From positions 1 to 64,000 of the forward strand of contig NZ_PGCK01000014.1 of assembly GCF_021023085.1 (NCBI RefSeq): 64,000 bases of DNA, read 5' to 3'. The notes under the pieces were generated by a model that saw nothing but the letters and a program-made list of their open reading frames with translations, did no database searches and was not told where the DNA came from. Of this stretch, positions 62,401 through 64,000 are shown piece by piece. Source of the stretch: Methanooceanicella nereidis (lineage in GTDB: Archaea; Halobacteriota; Methanocellia; Methanocellales; Methanocellaceae). Made by a program: the position numbers and the translations under genes. Every line of letters begins with the position of its first letter. The first letter of the stretch is position 1.

Positions 62401-63623
62401 GTAGTGACCTTTTTGGTTGAAGAAGCTCTTCTGCAGCGGGGGCCTATCCTCTCCCGGTCTATTGCGAACATTTCCAGTCCGGGGATAGTGACCCTGACAA
62501 CAGGAATACCGACCTTCTTTCGAGTCAGGTCTGTGACGATTATGTTATCGACCACGTTCTTAAGCATTTCAATGGACTTTTCTATATCGCCTTTATGTGA
62601 ATCGGTGGAAAGGTCCGGAAGGTCCTCGAGGAAAACATGTTCGGCGTTTTCGACATACCAGTGTTTGTTAAGCCGTTTCATGCGATCGTAGCCTATTGAC
62701 CTGCTTATCTGATCCCTGTTCGTGTCCTCGCGAGCACCATGTATCTGCGTCGCCCTGCTCTGTGCGACTTCCGTGAGAGCCCGTAATAAAGCGATCCTTG
62801 CGTCAAGATGCGTCCCAACGCCCATGACCAGCAGCGCCGGGTCCATTAGCTCCCGGTCATCCGTGGCCGCCATGACAGTGGGTATGCCGGAATCGGTAGG
62901 AAGGTACCATAGCTTCACAAGGATATTCGCATCGCAGAACTTTTTGTACAGCTCGAACGCTATGCCGTCCTTTTCAGTGAGTATGATCTCTTTCCCGGGG
63001 TCCCTGGTGGCTTCGGCGATGGAAAGAGCGTCACGTTCCACGACTTCCATGAGCCCGTGGAATATCGCTTCCTCCATGGTATTGCCCGAGGCAAGTCCGT
63101 TCGTGTTGCTGCGGAAAAGCCTTGAGCCCGAGATCGTCTCGTATGGATGGAAGACTGCGTTGCCCGGTAAAAATAGCTCGACATCGCTTATGAGATCATA
63201 GCCGTCCACCCAGTCAAGCTTCACTCCAGACAGCAATTTTCCGGGAAGTATAAGCTTATCAGGATCGATCGCCGGACCATCTTTTGTCAGGTCCTCATAA
63301 GAGCTTATTTTAATGCGTTTACTATCAGATCTTTGATATTCCGAGGAGTATCTTTCAATGGCCTCCATCATCACTGAGACTTTCGCCTCCACCTCGGACG
63401 CGCCTTTACCTGCGTATACGGATATTGCCCCTTTTGCAGATGCCGGCCGTATTGCGGAATATACAGGTATGCCTATCCTATCAAGTCCGGATATCTCGGC
63501 GACCCTCGTCACTCCTATCCCGGGTAACAGTTTTTCGACTTTTTTCAATGTCTCCTCAGGGGGTACCACACGATGGGTATCCTTAGTATATCCTTTAGGA
63601 GTGTATTTTAGTGTTATTTTCAT
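62397..63623 (-). CDS. ycaO: YcaO-type ATP-dependent thioamidation enzyme
   Basis: 408 aa from ATG 63623, preceded on the minus strand by GGTGATGAG. YcaO motifs: EVEAKVSVMMEAIERYSSEYQ (ATP-binding glutamates), SNTNGLASGNTMEEAIFHGLMEVVERDALS, and ARIALLRALTEVAQSRATQIHGARED. It activates the backbone amide with ATP for thioamidation, in methanogens of McrA. Divergent from the DUF2098 gene at the end. Confidence 0.92.
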   Translation of the reverse strand: MKITLKYTPKGYTKDTHRVVPPEETLKKVEKLLPGIGVTRVAEISGLDRIGIPVYSAIRPASAKGAISVYAGKGASEVEAKVSVMMEAIERYSSEYQRSDSKRIKISSYEDLTKDGPAIDPDKLILPGKLLSGVKLDWVDGYDLISDVELFLPGNAVFHPYETISGSRLFRSNTNGLASGNTMEEAIFHGLMEVVERDALSIAEATRDPGKEIILTEKDGIAFELYKKFCDANILVKLWYLPTDSGIPTVMAATDDRELMDPALLVMGVGTHLDARIALLRALTEVAQSRATQIHGAREDTNRDQISRSIGYDRMKRLNKHWYVENAEHVFLEDLPDLSTDSHKGDIEKSIEMLKNVVDNIIVTDLTRKKVGIPVVRVTIPGLEMFAIDRERIGPRCRRASSTKKVTT

Positions 63624-63873
63624 CTCATCACCTGATAGGGTTACTAATAGAAATATGCTGTTTTGCAATGTCCTTACTCATGTATCGCGGACTGAGACCA
63701 TCGAAAAGGCATCTGTACATTTTATGAAGTAATACTTAATTAAATTGTCGTTATAGGTACGGGTGCTTGTAAAAAAGGCATCAAGATTTATACTTTTATG
63801 CAGGTATAATAACTGGAAATATTGTGTTCATCAAGTATATTAATTTGTAGAACGAACATTATGGTTGATCATC
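63624..63873. promoter_or_regulatory. Divergent promoter region of ycaO and DUF2098
   Basis: 250 bp, AT-rich. TATA-like AAGATTTATACTTTTATG (63783-63800) is a candidate for the plus strand. No operator recognised. Confidence 0.35.
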
Positions 63874-64000
63874 ATGGAAGCCAGTGAAAGTGTAATGACC
63901 ACAGACCTTAATGGTAAGCCTATAAAAGTAGGCACCACGGTGAGATATATCACCACAAGGACTGTCGGGAAGGTCATAGACATTAAAAAGGAAGAGGATA
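63874..64000 (+). CDS. DUF2098-like protein, cut by window end
   Basis: 42 codons visible from ATG 63874 (MEASESVMTTDLNGKPIKVG TT-VRYITTRTVGKVIDIKKEED in two parts). VRYxxTxTVGKVIDI is like DUF2098 proteins of methanogens. The ATG at 63861 is followed by an in-frame stop. Truncated at position 64000, so length and motifs beyond this are unknown. Confidence 0.55.
   Translation, partial: MEASESVMTTDLNGKPIKVGTTVRYITTRTVGKVIDIKKEED

Overview
The window is a piece of a euryarchaeal, hydrogen-using methanogen chromosome. Four things show this: an F420-reducing hydrogenase operon (frhAGB), the YcaO-TfuA pair known to thioamidate methyl-coenzyme M reductase, a probable methanofuran-biosynthesis kinase (MfnE), and a complete archaeal exosome/proteasome/RNase P superoperon with group II chaperonin, TFB, SRP19 and Gar1. 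Gene content and PGF-CTERM surface proteins point to the Methanocellales/Methanosarcinales side of the tree. Methanocellales is my best guess, but this is inference and no species can be named.

Layout. 1-160: tandem 40-nt repeats. 0.2-10.9 kb: mixed genes. These are an HTH/TiaS-like protein, a surface beta-propeller, a UbiA prenyltransferase and a prenyl diphosphate synthase (lipid/quinone side), tRNA-Ser, a sulfur-transfer set (ubiquitin-like GG protein and cysteine desulfurase), and a convergent RNA-end repair pair (KptA, RtcA). 10.9-14.3 kb: two secreted surface proteins, one a likely abundant PGF-CTERM envelope protein with a long leader. 14.8-17.6 kb: apgM-thrB and an anchored surface protein. 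17.7-20.5 kb: frhAGB without the usual frhD.

20.5-28.3 kb (minus strand): L15e, a COG1325 protein, Rnp3, Rnp2, PsmA, SBDS, Rrp4, Rrp41, Rrp42, L37Ae, RpoP, Pcc1, prefoldin beta and DUF3194, interrupted only by a 458-bp gap holding a palindromic repeat. 28.6-33.8 kb: a kdpFABC potassium pump operon ending in a tandem universal-stress protein. 34.0-34.8 kb: hypB followed by a 25-codon Cys-Gly-rich micro-gene that may be the detached metal-binding tail of HypB.

35.1-40.5 kb: a six-PAS membrane histidine kinase overlapping a REC-PAS-GAF-PAS-DUF835 response regulator. 40.7-43.1 kb: SRP19, a PHP protein, gar1 and tfb behind twin TATA boxes. 43.3-46.2 kb: two TauE/SafE permeases with mfnE, then DUF2150. 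46.3-49.0 kb: a RecJ-like DHH protein, inverted 43-nt repeat arrays and a split LysO exporter. 49.2-52.2 kb: thermosome, a PHP protein and tRNA-Gly. 52.4-60.8 kb: DUF2551, NUDIX, then an aldolase-AOR-MoaD-like cluster and a glycogen-type pair (GT4, debranching enzyme). 60.8-61.7 kb: a gene-free stretch with three kinds of repeats and hairpins. 61.7-63.6 kb: TfuA-YcaO. The window ends inside a DUF2098-like gene.

The most promising leads are the HypB-associated Cys-Gly micro-protein, the aldolase/tungsten-AOR/ubiquitin-like cluster, the Kdp-Usp operon without KdpDE, the repeat-rich gene-free stretch at 61 kb, and three scattered copies of a palindromic CTCAAAGG element. No computation or database search was possible; all family calls are by eye.
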